From Verrucomicrobiota bacterium (lineage in GTDB: Bacteria; Verrucomicrobiota; Verrucomicrobiia; Chthoniobacterales; UBA10450), in assembly GCA_003218375.1 (NCBI GenBank), contig QHNH01000010.1, positions 187,887 through 251,886 on the forward strand: a stretch of 64,000 bases of DNA, given 5' to 3'. Shown here one piece after another: positions 17,445-29,399 of the stretch. How positions within the stretch are numbered: position 1 is the first letter of the stretch; each line of letters starts with the position of its first letter. The notes under the pieces are model-generated. The model was not told where the DNA came from. It saw only the letters and a list, made by a program, of their open reading frames with translations, and did no database searches. Both the position numbers and the translations under genes were made by a program.

Positions 17445-17609
17445 TTTTTTGCGTCCTTTCGTTTTGGATTCTCTGAGTCGTCATAAGGGTCTACGGGAAT
17501 TCGCCCGTTAAGGTCTCAAAAAACAATTTGCTGGCTCGGCTTGAGACGACCGGGGCGGGAGATCAAAAGAGGGGACTGGCCGAAACTTCAGATCGGGACC
17601 GCCGTAGTC

Positions 17610-17966
17610 ATGAGTACTATGAAGACTATTTTCCCGCGAAATGTCCTTCGTGCCCTCCGTACGCAGGTTGCCCTGGGGTTGTGCTGTAGCGGCTTGGCGA
17701 TTGGGTTGGTTTGCCTAAGCAGCGACGCTCAATCGCCACCGCGCACCTTTGCTCAAAACGACTCGTCCGATTGCCAGCCGTGGCAGTACAAAGATAGCAA
17801 TGGTATTTGCCGAAACAGATCCGACGCCACGTTCAACTCCCCTGGTTACCAACCGCACGGCGGGGAGCAGTGCTGGGAATGGTGCCTGTGCCAGAAAGGA
17901 ACGTATCCCTCTGGTAACGGTTGCTCACCTTGTTCCCATCAAAATACCATCTGCGTTCCGTACTAG
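17610..17966 (+). CDS. Small secreted cysteine-rich hypothetical protein
   Basis: A 118-residue protein with a signal-like N-terminus (residues 1 to about 41) and a mature region holding about eight cysteines in short spacing (DCQPW, GICRN, QCWEWCLC, GCSPC, TICVPY). The pattern suggests a disulphide-rich exported domain, but I recognise no family. The start at 17610 is chosen because it places the hydrophobic signal near the N-terminus; a longer in-frame version exists upstream. Confidence 0.5.
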   Translation: MSTMKTIFPRNVLRALRTQVALGLCCSGLAIGLVCLSSDAQSPPRTFAQNDSSDCQPWQYKDSNGICRNRSDATFNSPGYQPHGGEQCWEWCLCQKGTYPSGNGCSPCSHQNTICVPY

Positions 17967-18025
17967 TCGTCGGAGGGTGGCGTAGCCAGTTGTAACAAAT
18001 CCGGGCCTGACACTGCGGTGACGTC

Positions 18026-18259
18026 ATGCCGGGATTTCATCTTATCGTTCTTCTACCCGCCATCGCAATCATCGGCGCCCTTTCGGCGATGGCGGCCGAT
18101 AACACGGTCCCCATCTGGAGCGACGGCCATACATCGGCGATCACCGACAAGAAGCTGATGCGAAATGGTCTCAGCTCGCCCAAGCCGGCCTATCCGGAGG
18201 AAGCGCAAAAGGCGAAGGCGACAGGCAGCGGCGTGTATGAGCTTCAGATCGGCATGTGA
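18026..18259 (+). pseudogene. Truncated TonB-like protein, paralogue of 21817-22200
   Basis: It encodes 77 residues: a signal peptide, then WSDGHTSAITDKKLMRNGL and YPEEAQKAKATGSGVYELQIGM before the stop. The first 76 residues align closely with the intact gene at 21817-22200 (WSDGHTSALSDEELMRYAL, YPEEAQKAKVTGSGLYELQI). The copy stops where the second half of the TonB C-terminal fold should begin (VDQAARSAF-type helix and final strand). Without that half it is unlikely to fold as TonB-C, so it is probably a broken duplicate. Confidence 0.7.
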
Positions 18260-18302
18260 ACCGCTTCTTTGATTTCTATTTTTAGTTTCTCTGTTTGACC
18301 AT

Positions 18303-18362
18303 GGCGTTTCACAGAAACGCCCTACAATTCTCGGGCCCTGGAGGGCGGCTGTGTCAGCCGCC
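18303..18362. repeat. Two intergenic hairpins
   Basis: GGCGTTT-CACAG-AAACGCC at 18303-18321 and GGCGGCT-GTGTC-AGCCGCC at 18344-18362. They lie between the truncated TonB gene and the sugar porter. The first follows CCATGG and is followed by CCTACA, which resembles the GTAGG-edged hairpins in other gaps. They could end transcription of the upstream genes. Confidence 0.6.
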
Positions 18363-18464
18363 ACCGACTACACTGATGCTTCCGAAAAAAGCGAGGAAAC
18401 AGTGATTCATTAGGCCAACATTAATCTGGCGTGGCCCCGTTCGCTCTCTGAAACTCGCGGCAAC

Positions 18465-19847
18465 GTGAGGAGCAACCGGTTTTACGTCATCGCGATTTCT
18501 GCGGTTGCGGCTCTCGGTGGTTTTCTCTTTGGTTTCGACAGCGGCGTCATCAATGGAACGGTGAACGCGCTCAACCGGGCGTTTCACACTTCGAATCTCG
18601 GTTCAGGGTTCAACGTGGCCTCGATTCTCCTCGGCTGTGCGGTGGGTGCGTTTATCGCCGGAGCGCTGGCCGACAAAATCGGGCGCCGCGCGGTGCTGAT
18701 TGTCGCTGCCATTCTCTTTGTCTGGGGCTCGTGGGGCACCGGAATAGCGCACGGCTCGCTCGAGTTCATCAGCTATCGCGTGATGGGCGGGCTCGCGGTC
18801 GGCGCGGCCAGTATCATCTGTCCGGCTTATATCAGCGAGATTGCTCCCGCACGGATTCGGGGGCGCCTGGCCTCGTTACAGCAACTGGCGATCGTTCTCG
18901 GATTGTTCTTCGCGTTCCTGAGCAATTATTTTCTCGCCGGCGCCGCCGGAGGCGCGAGCGCTTCCTTTTGGCTGGGATTCAAAGCATGGCAATGGATGTT
19001 TTGGGTCGAGATTATTCCATCGCTGATTTTCCTTCTGGGCTTACTGCTCATCCCGGAATCGCCGCGGTTCCTCGTGGCAGCTCGCCGCGCTCACGCGGCG
19101 CGCAAAGTCCTGACGCGTTTGGGCGAACCGCACGTCGATGTACGACTGCGCGACATCCAGGACAGTTTGGATCGCGGACACAAACCGCGGATGAGCGATC
19201 TCTACGATCCGGACGCGAAGAAAATTCATCCGGTGCTCTGGATCGGCATCGGGCTGGCGGCGTTCCAACAGCTCGTCGGCATCAACGTTGTCTTTTATTA
19301 CGGCGAAGTTCTCTGGCGGGCCGCCGGTTTTTCCGAGAGCAGTGCGCTCCTTCAAAACGTGATCAGCGGCACCGTCAACGTCGGCTCGACCTTTGTCGCC
19401 ATTGCTTTGATCGACAAAGTCGGCCGCAAACCGCTCCTGATTTTCGGTTCCATCGGAATGGCAGTCATCCTCGCGGTGCTAGCCTGGATCTTTGCTTCGT
19501 CGCCGCTCGACCCGCACGGCAAACTCGCCATGACCAGTTCCACCGGCCTCGCCGCCCTGATCGCAGCGAACGCCTACATTTTCTGTTTCGGCGTTTCCTG
19601 GGGCCCGGTCATGTGGGTCATGCTCGGCGAAATGTTTCCAAATCAATTCCGCGGCGCCGCACTTTCCGTGAGCGGCTTCGTCCAATGGATCTCGAACTTC
19701 GCCATTACCATGACGTTCCCGATTCTCCTCGGTTCCTTCGGCCTCGGCGGCGCCTACAGTCTCTACGCCGCCTTCGCCGCCATCTCGATCTGGTTTGTCA
19801 TGAAACGCGTCCGCGAAACCAAAGGCAAAACCCTCGAAGATATGTAG
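18465..19847 (+). CDS. MFS sugar porter family transporter
   Basis: A 460-residue sugar transporter with twelve membrane segments. Family signatures are GFLFGFDSGVINGTV in helix 1, GALADKIGRRAVLI in loop 2-3, RVMGGLAVGAASIICPAYISEIAPARIRG (the PxYxxEIAPxxxRG motif), PESPRFL after helix 6, QQLVGINVVFYYGE in helix 7 and a C-terminal RETKGKTLEDM. This is typical of proton-coupled hexose or pentose importers. The start is GTG. It is followed by the TIR cassette. Confidence 0.95.
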   Translation: MRSNRFYVIAISAVAALGGFLFGFDSGVINGTVNALNRAFHTSNLGSGFNVASILLGCAVGAFIAGALADKIGRRAVLIVAAILFVWGSWGTGIAHGSLEFISYRVMGGLAVGAASIICPAYISEIAPARIRGRLASLQQLAIVLGLFFAFLSNYFLAGAAGGASASFWLGFKAWQWMFWVEIIPSLIFLLGLLLIPESPRFLVAARRAHAARKVLTRLGEPHVDVRLRDIQDSLDRGHKPRMSDLYDPDAKKIHPVLWIGIGLAAFQQLVGINVVFYYGEVLWRAAGFSESSALLQNVISGTVNVGSTFVAIALIDKVGRKPLLIFGSIGMAVILAVLAWIFASSPLDPHGKLAMTSSTGLAALIAANAYIFCFGVSWGPVMWVMLGEMFPNQFRGAALSVSGFVQWISNFAITMTFPILLGSFGLGGAYSLYAAFAAISIWFVMKRVRETKGKTLEDM

Positions 19848-19991
19848 CCGACGCAGCTGATTCGGTGGCGGAACTGATCTGGGATTAACAAGCAAAATCC
19901 GTTTCACAGAGCAATACCTCATTTACTGATCAATTAGATGTGAGGAAGTTGACGTTTGTGCGGATTAGTGCTTTGGTAGTCCATAAAGGCT

Positions 19992-20954
19992 ATGGTGAAG
20001 TCCGCCAAACACAATCCCGCGCGAGGCCACCGAACCACGTCAGAAAGATCGACCGTGCTGGGTAGAGCCTTTAGGATTGAGCCGATCAACGTTGACTCGG
20101 TGTTCTCAGTTCTCGACGCTGTTTCGTGGCTCGGCGATGCAGACGTTGGCCGAATCGCGCAATTTGCCGGGGTTGATGCCCGTACCGCGGGCAAGGTCGT
20201 TAAGAATTGCGTATTATTTCGATTAGTGAATCGGAAGAACGCGAACTTCTCGATGGCTGTTCCATATCCTTTCAAAGGCAGCAAGGATGAGAAGAAGGCG
20301 GTGATCCGCGAGGCTCTCTTGAAGCTGCCACTCGTGTTCCACTTACGACAGTTTCTTTCATTCGGCGAAAATTCCGCTGTCGCGTTGCGGAAGGCTGCGA
20401 CAATGATCGGCATTGAGCCATACGACGAAGGAGCAGTCAGCCCCATTTTGAAGTGGGCGCGGGAATTGGAAGTCCTTGAAGCATCTGTGACGACGGAGGC
20501 TTTAGTCGATGCAGCTACTGAAACGAAAGAGCGACGACATCGCGGCCACGACGAACGTATCGTCGCATTCCTCTCGCACAGCTCTGCCGACAAAGTGTTC
20601 GCTCGTCGGCTAGCCGCAGACCTAACGGCTCAGGGAATAACAATTTGGCTCGACGAAGAGAACATTCTGGTAGGTGATTCCATCACCGAAAAAATCGGCC
20701 AGGGACTCGCTCAATCCGATTTCTTTCTGATTGTTCTAAGCGCGAATGCACTCGCCTCAGAATGGGTGAAAAAGGAGTTGAACCAAGCGCTCATTGCAGA
20801 AGTCGAGAAACGCAAAGTGCATATCTTGCCCGTACGTATCGATGCCAGTGAGATTCCACCGTTGCTGAAGGACAAACATTTTGCCGATTTCGCGAAGTCG
20901 TACACGGAGGGGTTTGAGAAGTTATTAACGGCAATGAAACGAAGGGACACTTGA
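19992..20954 (+). CDS. TIR-domain protein with N-terminal DUF5343-like domain
   Basis: A 320-residue protein. Residues 188-310 form a TIR domain: IVAFLSHSSADKVFARRLAADL, GITIWLDEENILVGDSI, QSDFFLIVLSANALASEWVKKEL, with Glu262 in the WVKKE position that is catalytic in NAD-cleaving TIRs such as SARM1. Residues about 30-165 form a helical, winged-helix-like domain (VDSVFSVLDAVSWLGDADVGRIAQFAG, then KLPLVFHLRQFLSF) that resembles the partner protein encoded one base downstream. TIR proteins in bacteria often act in antiphage defence by NAD depletion. A defence role here is inference. By eye the gene has lower GC than its neighbours. Confidence 0.85.
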   Translation: MVKSAKHNPARGHRTTSERSTVLGRAFRIEPINVDSVFSVLDAVSWLGDADVGRIAQFAGVDARTAGKVVKNCVLFRLVNRKNANFSMAVPYPFKGSKDEKKAVIREALLKLPLVFHLRQFLSFGENSAVALRKAATMIGIEPYDEGAVSPILKWARELEVLEASVTTEALVDAATETKERRHRGHDERIVAFLSHSSADKVFARRLAADLTAQGITIWLDEENILVGDSITEKIGQGLAQSDFFLIVLSANALASEWVKKELNQALIAEVEKRKVHILPVRIDASEIPPLLKDKHFADFAKSYTEGFEKLLTAMKRRDT

Positions 20955-20955
20955 A

Positions 20956-21741
20956 ATGACGCAAGCAAGTAAAGCAAAACCGCCCGGAGGGCGAAAAGGA
21001 GGTACGCGATTCCCACAGATTCCACTTGGGAAAGCGGTGGAATACGCAAAGAAGCTAGTGGCGAAAACACATTCAGGTCCACAACCGCAGGACCAAATTC
21101 TCGGAGGTGTATTCAACAGTCTCAGCTGGGTCGGCGACGTAAAGCTTTCTGCTGTGAAGCAGTTCGGATTGCTCCAAGGAGATCGCGCGGGTTACGAAGC
21201 TACAGAGCTCGCGAAACAGATTGCTGCCGCGCCCGATGAAGAGCTACCTCCATTGTTGCAGCGGGCGTGTCTGACGCCGCCGATCTTCAAGGCGTTGTTT
21301 GAGACGTTTCACAACGACGAAGTGTCGCTCGCGAAAATCCGCCAAGTAGCCGCACACCAAAAGGTGCACATCGATTCCGCAGATAAATGCGTAGATTTAT
21401 TCGTCGCCTCTACCGAATTCGCGGGTTTAGGATCACGTAACGGCGAGACGGTAAAGTTTTCAGCCCGCGATTCGGGATCGTCAGATTCGGAGAACGCACC
21501 ATCAAATGAGGACGAGGGCGGTGCAGCAAACGTTCAAGGCGAACGCGACAGTGATGATAATACGAACAAGCGCCGTTCCAGCAAAGATGTTCAGGCAATG
21601 GCAGCGACCACAGAATTACCGCCGCCCAGCAGCCGCAGCCGAGTCAATCCTGTCCAAGTAAATATCACGATTGATCCGACTATGGATCCCGAGAAGCTTG
21701 AGAGACACCTTAAGCTCCTGCGAGGTTACGGAATTTGTTGA
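20956..21741 (+). CDS. DUF5343-like partner protein of the TIR gene
   Basis: A 261-residue protein that starts one base after the TIR stop. Residues 46-160 (DQILGGVFNSLSWVGDVKLSAVKQFG, then PPIFKALFETFHNDEVSLAKIRQVA and CVDLFVASTEFAGL) resemble DUF5343, a winged-helix-type domain of unknown role, and align with the N-terminal half of the TIR protein. A long polar, acidic linker (about 168-220) leads to a short C-terminal segment VNITIDPTMDPEKLERHLKLLR, similar to endings of DUF5343 proteins. It has no TIR or nuclease motif, so it may be a sensor or regulator. Confidence 0.7.
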   Translation: MTQASKAKPPGGRKGGTRFPQIPLGKAVEYAKKLVAKTHSGPQPQDQILGGVFNSLSWVGDVKLSAVKQFGLLQGDRAGYEATELAKQIAAAPDEELPPLLQRACLTPPIFKALFETFHNDEVSLAKIRQVAAHQKVHIDSADKCVDLFVASTEFAGLGSRNGETVKFSARDSGSSDSENAPSNEDEGGAANVQGERDSDDNTNKRRSSKDVQAMAATTELPPPSSRSRVNPVQVNITIDPTMDPEKLERHLKLLRGYGIC

Positions 21742-21816
21742 ACGTCATCTAGTCTTCTTACTCGATCCCAGAATGCAATCGGTTGAAACTGAGATCCGGG
21801 AAAATTAGGGTGGTAA

Positions 21817-22200
21817 ATGAGCATGCGGCTAGCCACTTTCATAATCGTAGTGTGGGCGTTCACTTCTTCGTGCCTTATAGCGGCGGAAAAGACGACGGCG
21901 GTTTGGAGTGATGGGCATACTTCGGCGTTGAGCGATGAAGAGCTGATGCGGTATGCGCTGGCGTCGCCGAGCGCGGGATATCCGGAGGAGGCGCAGAAGG
22001 CGAAAGTGACTGGCAGTGGGCTGTACGAGTTGCAGATCAACAAGGCCGGCACAACGACGAGCGTTGCGATCGTGAAGAGCAGTGGGAGCGCAGTGCTGGA
22101 TCAGGCGGCGCGGAGCGCGTTTCTGAAGTGGCGGTTCAAGCCGGGAGTGTTGAGTCGCGTCCGGGTACCGGTGATCTGGTCGGTGAATCGGGTGCGGTAG
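21817..22200 (+). CDS. Secreted TonB C-terminal domain protein
   Basis: A 127-residue protein with a signal peptide (ending LIAAEK) and a TonB-C-type domain: YPEEAQKAKVTGSGLYELQINKAGTTTSVAIVKSSGSAVLDQAARSAFLKWRFKPG. It lacks the usual N-terminal membrane anchor plus Pro-rich linker of TonB, so it may act alone in the periplasm. The first half is duplicated at 18026-18259. It is followed after 9 bases by the nucleoside hydrolase gene. Confidence 0.8.
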   Translation: MSMRLATFIIVVWAFTSSCLIAAEKTTAVWSDGHTSALSDEELMRYALASPSAGYPEEAQKAKVTGSGLYELQINKAGTTTSVAIVKSSGSAVLDQAARSAFLKWRFKPGVLSRVRVPVIWSVNRVR

Positions 22201-22209
22201 CGAGCGGCG

Positions 22210-23154
22210 ATGCGCAGGCTGGCGTTGTTCGGCGCAGTGTTGGGATTCGTCCGGGTCGCGGCAGCCGGCACGGTATGGATCGACACCGATGTTTCGATCG
22301 GGTCGCCGATTCGGGAGGTGGATGATGCGTATGCGCTCGTGCTGGCGTTTCATTCGCCGGAAATCCGGATCGCGGGAGTGAGCACGACGTACGGGAACGC
22401 GTCGGTGGTTGCTACCACCCGGGCGGCGAAAGATTTGGTGACGCGATTCGGCGCGGCCGCAGGATTGAAGGCGGATCAGGTTTTTCCCGGGGCGAGATCA
22501 GCCGCTGACTTCGGACGTCGCAGCGAGGCGAGCGAGGCGCTGGCGGCAGCGGTGGCGAAAGGTTCGGTGACGTATGTCGCGCTTGGGCCACTTACGAATC
22601 TCGCCACCTTTCTCCGGCTTCATCCAGGGAGCGCGCGGAAAATTGAGCGCGTGATCTTCGTCGGTGGCCAGGCACGAGGCACGACGCTGAGCCTTGGTCC
22701 GCGCCGATCTTTTCACATTCACGACGCGAATGTCTTCAAGGACCCGGCCGCGGCGGAAGCCGTCGTGCGGTCGAGGATTCCGCTTACGCTGGTTCCGATC
22801 GCGACCGGCTCGGCCCTGGCGCTCAGCGAAGAGAACTTGCGGGAGCTCGAACGAAATGGAGGCGCGGGAAGTTATCTTGAGCGTCGCAGCAAGGTCTGGC
22901 TTTGGTTCTGGACGCACTTGGTCAAAACGAACGGCGGCCCGATCTTCGACGCGCTGGCGATCGTGACCGCAGTGAGGCCGGAGCTGGTTTCGACGAAGAA
23001 ACGCTCCGCGAAGATGGATGCCGCGGGCAATTTGATCGTCACAGGTCGCCTAACGAGTGGAGCGCGGCCCGTAAGTTATTGCTCACAGGTTGGGACTCGA
23101 ACGAAGAGCTTTGTTCTTCGACGATTGGTGAGGCGTTCAGCGGGCCACGATTGA
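22210..23154 (+). CDS. Secreted nucleoside hydrolase-like protein
   Basis: A 314-residue member of the inosine-uridine nucleoside hydrolase fold. It has a signal peptide, then WIDTDVSIGSP...DDAYALVLAFHSPEI, LGPLTNLATFLR and the late HIHDANVFKDPAAAEAVV region. The usual calcium-binding DTDPGxDDA motif is altered: an insertion separates DTD from DDAYAL, so activity is uncertain. Family enzymes cleave the N-glycosidic bond of ribonucleosides. Its last 18 bases overlap the convergent lpxI gene. Confidence 0.85.
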   Translation: MRRLALFGAVLGFVRVAAAGTVWIDTDVSIGSPIREVDDAYALVLAFHSPEIRIAGVSTTYGNASVVATTRAAKDLVTRFGAAAGLKADQVFPGARSAADFGRRSEASEALAAAVAKGSVTYVALGPLTNLATFLRLHPGSARKIERVIFVGGQARGTTLSLGPRRSFHIHDANVFKDPAAAEAVVRSRIPLTLVPIATGSALALSEENLRELERNGGAGSYLERRSKVWLWFWTHLVKTNGGPIFDALAIVTAVRPELVSTKKRSAKMDAAGNLIVTGRLTSGARPVSYCSQVGTRTKSFVLRRLVRRSAGHD

Positions 23155-23946
23155 AAGGTTCGCCTTCGCGGCCGCTTCGACCAGCGTCTCTTTCTCCAAC
23201 AACAACGTGCGTCCCGCTTCGATGGCGATCACGCGCAAATGCGCGTCCGTCGCCACGTCGACGGTGGCGACGCCGATCACCGGGACATCGAAACGCATGT
23301 CCTGGTCCGGCTTCGCGACTTTCACCATGATCGCGTTCTTCCCGCCAAGCGTCCCGCCGCGCTTGATCGTCTCGTTCGTGCCTTCGAAACCTTCGACCGC
23401 CAGGACCGTCCCGTTTTTCACGATAATGGTCTGCCCGATATCGAGCCGGCTTACTTCGCGTGCGATCTCGAAGCCGAATGTGACGTCGTCTTCTTCGCGA
23501 TGGGTCAACTTTCGGCCCGCGATGAGTCCAGCCGGCGCGAGACAATCCTCGAGAAAGGAGGTCGCGGGCAAGAGTCTGATTCCGGCGCGCGCCAGCTCAT
23601 CGCCGATGGCTGCAAAGATCGATTCCGCGTTGCGCCGCTTCAATCGCGCCAGGAGCAACAACGTTTTCCAATCAGGGCGCAAGTCGAACAGATTCTTTGG
23701 CGCGATTTGGCCGGCCATGATCGCGTTTGCGACGCCGTTGTCGCGGAAACAGGCCATGAGTTTTCCTAACTGGCCGACGCGCATCCAGTGAATCTCGTCC
23801 ACCATGCTGGCAAGCCGATCGTCGGTCTCATCGCTGAACGCGGCCGCGACGATCTTCTTTACTCCGGCGCGGCGGGCGGCATCGGCGAGAAGACGCGGGT
23901 AAACACCGTTGCCGGCGATGATCCCAAGAATATCTAGCGTTTGCAC
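23137..23946 (-). CDS. lpxI: UDP-2,3-diacylglucosamine diphosphatase LpxI
   Basis: A 269-residue LpxI (DUF1009) enzyme that hydrolyses UDP-2,3-diacylglucosamine to lipid X in lipid A synthesis. Signatures are LGIIAGNGVYPRLLADAAR, IMAGQIAPKNLF, the VKNGTVLAVEGFEGTNETIKRGG segment and KVAKPDQDMRFDVPVIGVATV. The GTG at 23946 is chosen because it begins with the conserved IIAGNG region and leaves a 17-base gap to atpC; an upstream ATG at 24039 would overlap atpC by 76 bases. It supports a Gram-negative outer membrane with lipid A. Confidence 0.92.
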   Translation of the reverse strand: MQTLDILGIIAGNGVYPRLLADAARRAGVKKIVAAAFSDETDDRLASMVDEIHWMRVGQLGKLMACFRDNGVANAIMAGQIAPKNLFDLRPDWKTLLLLARLKRRNAESIFAAIGDELARAGIRLLPATSFLEDCLAPAGLIAGRKLTHREEDDVTFGFEIAREVSRLDIGQTIIVKNGTVLAVEGFEGTNETIKRGGTLGGKNAIMVKVAKPDQDMRFDVPVIGVATVDVATDAHLRVIAIEAGRTLLLEKETLVEAAAKANLSIVAR

Positions 23947-23963
23947 CGCGAGACGCGCGCGCG

Positions 23964-24377
23964 CTACCCGTGATGGCGGCGCCGCTTCACGTGCAATTGC
24001 GCCAGCGCTTTCTGGAGCGACGCCGTCACGGCCGCACATTCTTCCTTGCCGAGATCTTCTTTCATCGCGGCTTGCGCCCGCGCGACGGCAGCTTCGGCCG
24101 CGGACTCATCGATCGCGGCCGGCTTGAGCGCCATGTCTGTAAGCACTGAAACCGATGAGCCGGTGATTTCGACGAAGCCTTCTCCGATAGCCAAAAATGT
24201 CTCCTTCCCGCCTTTGAGCACGCGCAGTTCGCCGGGGTTCAAGGTCGTGAGCAATGGAACGTGATTCGGATAAACCCCGAGCTCACCTTCCGAGCCTGGC
24301 AGCGTCACCATCTCGACGTCCTCGGAGTAGGCCGTCGTTTCCGGCGTTACGATTTCAAGCTTCAATGTCGTTGCCAC
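23964..24377 (-). CDS. atpC: ATP synthase F1 epsilon subunit
   Basis: A 137-residue epsilon subunit. The beta-sandwich domain shows LEIVTPETTAYSEDVEMVTLPGSEGELGVYPNHVPLLTTLNPGEL, followed by the EGFVEITGSSVSVLTD strand pair and a C-terminal helical region with several charged residues. It is the last subunit gene of the atp operon, 34 bases after atpD, and lpxI follows. The C-terminal helices inhibit ATP hydrolysis in homologues. Confidence 0.96.
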   Translation of the reverse strand: MATTLKLEIVTPETTAYSEDVEMVTLPGSEGELGVYPNHVPLLTTLNPGELRVLKGGKETFLAIGEGFVEITGSSVSVLTDMALKPAAIDESAAEAAVARAQAAMKEDLGKEECAAVTASLQKALAQLHVKRRRHHG

Positions 24378-24411
24378 GATTCTCCTTGTAACGATTCCAC
24401 GCTTTAACGCT

Positions 24412-26708
<2,297 letters not shown>

Positions 26709-26711
26709 GGG

Positions 26712-27289
26712 TTAGAGTCTGCGCTTTGTCCGATAACAGGCGTCCCGTTCGCGGACATGGAAACCGATTTCGCGTTTCGGCTTCGCTTCCGGCTCAAGCA
26801 ACTGCTTCAAGACAGCGAAGAGCTCTATGATCGCCTCATCATGCGAATCCAACCGCCGTTCCAAGTCATTTAACTTTGCCGCTAACTGCGCGTTAGCTGC
26901 GACCATTTCTCGCAGGCAGACGAACGCACGAACAACCCGCACGCTGGCTTGAACCGCAACCTGACTATTCAAACAGCTCGCGAGCATGATCGCGCCATGC
27001 TCCGTGAAGACCCATGGGAGTTTCCGGCGCCCACCTCTCCCCTTTTTTGATATCGCAATTTGCGATATCAAACGTTTGAACTCCTCGGAAGTAAGCTGGA
27101 ACGCGAAATCCTCGGGGAATCGCTGGCGATTGCGGCGAAATTGCTCGTTCAGACGCATCGTGCTGGTTCCGTAGAGCGCCGCCAGATCCGAATCCAGCAT
27201 GACCCGTTGCCCGCGGACCAAATAGATGGCGGATTCGACGTTATCGAGACGAGCTGAGGGAGAAGATTTGGGCATCACCAGCGAGATCA

Positions 27290-27290
<1 letters not shown>
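26712..27290 (-). CDS. ORF6N domain DNA-binding protein inside the atp operon
   Basis: A 192-residue protein with an N-terminal ORF6N domain: VESAIYLVRGQRVMLDSDLAALYGTSTMRLNEQFRRNRQRFPEDFAFQLT, then WVFTEHGAIMLASCLNS, followed by a coiled-coil-like tail. ORF6N proteins occur in phages and mobile elements. The stop of atpA and its start share a base (TAATG), and atpG starts three bases after its stop, so it is translated as part of the ATP synthase operon. It is likely a lineage-specific insertion that kept reading-frame coupling. Function is unknown. Confidence 0.88.
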
Positions 27291-28828
<1,538 letters not shown>

Positions 28829-28840
28829 AATAGATAAGGG

Positions 28841-29233
28841 TTAAAGCTGCTGCTGGAGGCGATGGAGACGGTTGCGCACGCTGCTGTCCCAGACATCGCT
28901 GCCCACGCGGATGCGCATTCCGCCGAGCAAATCCTGGTTGACGACGAAATTCGCCGCCAGGTCACTGCCGTACTTTCGTTTCAGGTTGGCGACGATTTGT
29001 CCGCCCGCATCCGGCGAGAGTTCGGTCGCGGTCTCGATGGTGGCAGTCCGCTTTTCCACTTCGAGGCGAAGTAAACGTTTGTATGCTTCAAGGACCTGGA
29101 TGTAATGGCGCGGCTTTTTTTCGATCAACGATTTCACCAGCGACGCGATCCGTCCGCCATCGAGCTGGCGGTCGGTAAAGCTCGCGCGAACGAGTTCTTT
29201 CGAAAGCTGCCGGGTCTCTTTGTTGATCTTCAT
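28841..29233 (-). CDS. atpH: ATP synthase delta subunit, short form
   Basis: A 130-residue delta (OSCP) subunit. The C-terminal domain is clear: EKRTATIETATELSPDAGGQIVANLKRKYG, then NQDLLGGMRIRVGSDVWDSSVRNRLHRLQQQL. The usual length is about 175-180, and here the N-terminal helical bundle that binds alpha is about 50 residues short. Position between atpF and atpA is standard. The shortening may be a lineage trait, since no frameshift is evident. Confidence 0.9.
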   Translation of the reverse strand: MKINKETRQLSKELVRASFTDRQLDGGRIASLVKSLIEKKPRHYIQVLEAYKRLLRLEVEKRTATIETATELSPDAGGQIVANLKRKYGSDLAANFVVNQDLLGGMRIRVGSDVWDSSVRNRLHRLQQQL

Positions 29234-29257
29234 CGCCGCGTAAGTCCTATCCGCATG

Positions 29258-29377
29258 ACCCTCACCCCAGCCCTCTCCCTCAGGGAGAGGGAGTTCGCCA
29301 AATCCTCAAAACCAAAAGACCGCGCGCAACGCAGGGCCAGTTCCTTCTCCCTGAGAGAGAAGGTTAGGATGAGGGTG
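29258..29377. repeat. Inverted-repeat element between atpF and atpH
   Basis: ACCCTCACCCCAGCC near 29259 matches the complement of GGTTAGGATGAGGGT near 29376 with few mismatches. Inside are CTCTCCC-TCA-GGGAGAG at 29273-29289 and CTTCTC...GAGAAG at 29344-29362. It fills most of the 166 bases between two atp genes. A related half element is at 62487-62546. It looks like a small non-autonomous mobile repeat. Confidence 0.7.
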
Positions 29378-29399
29378 CCTTTGAGCGTGGGATTCATTG

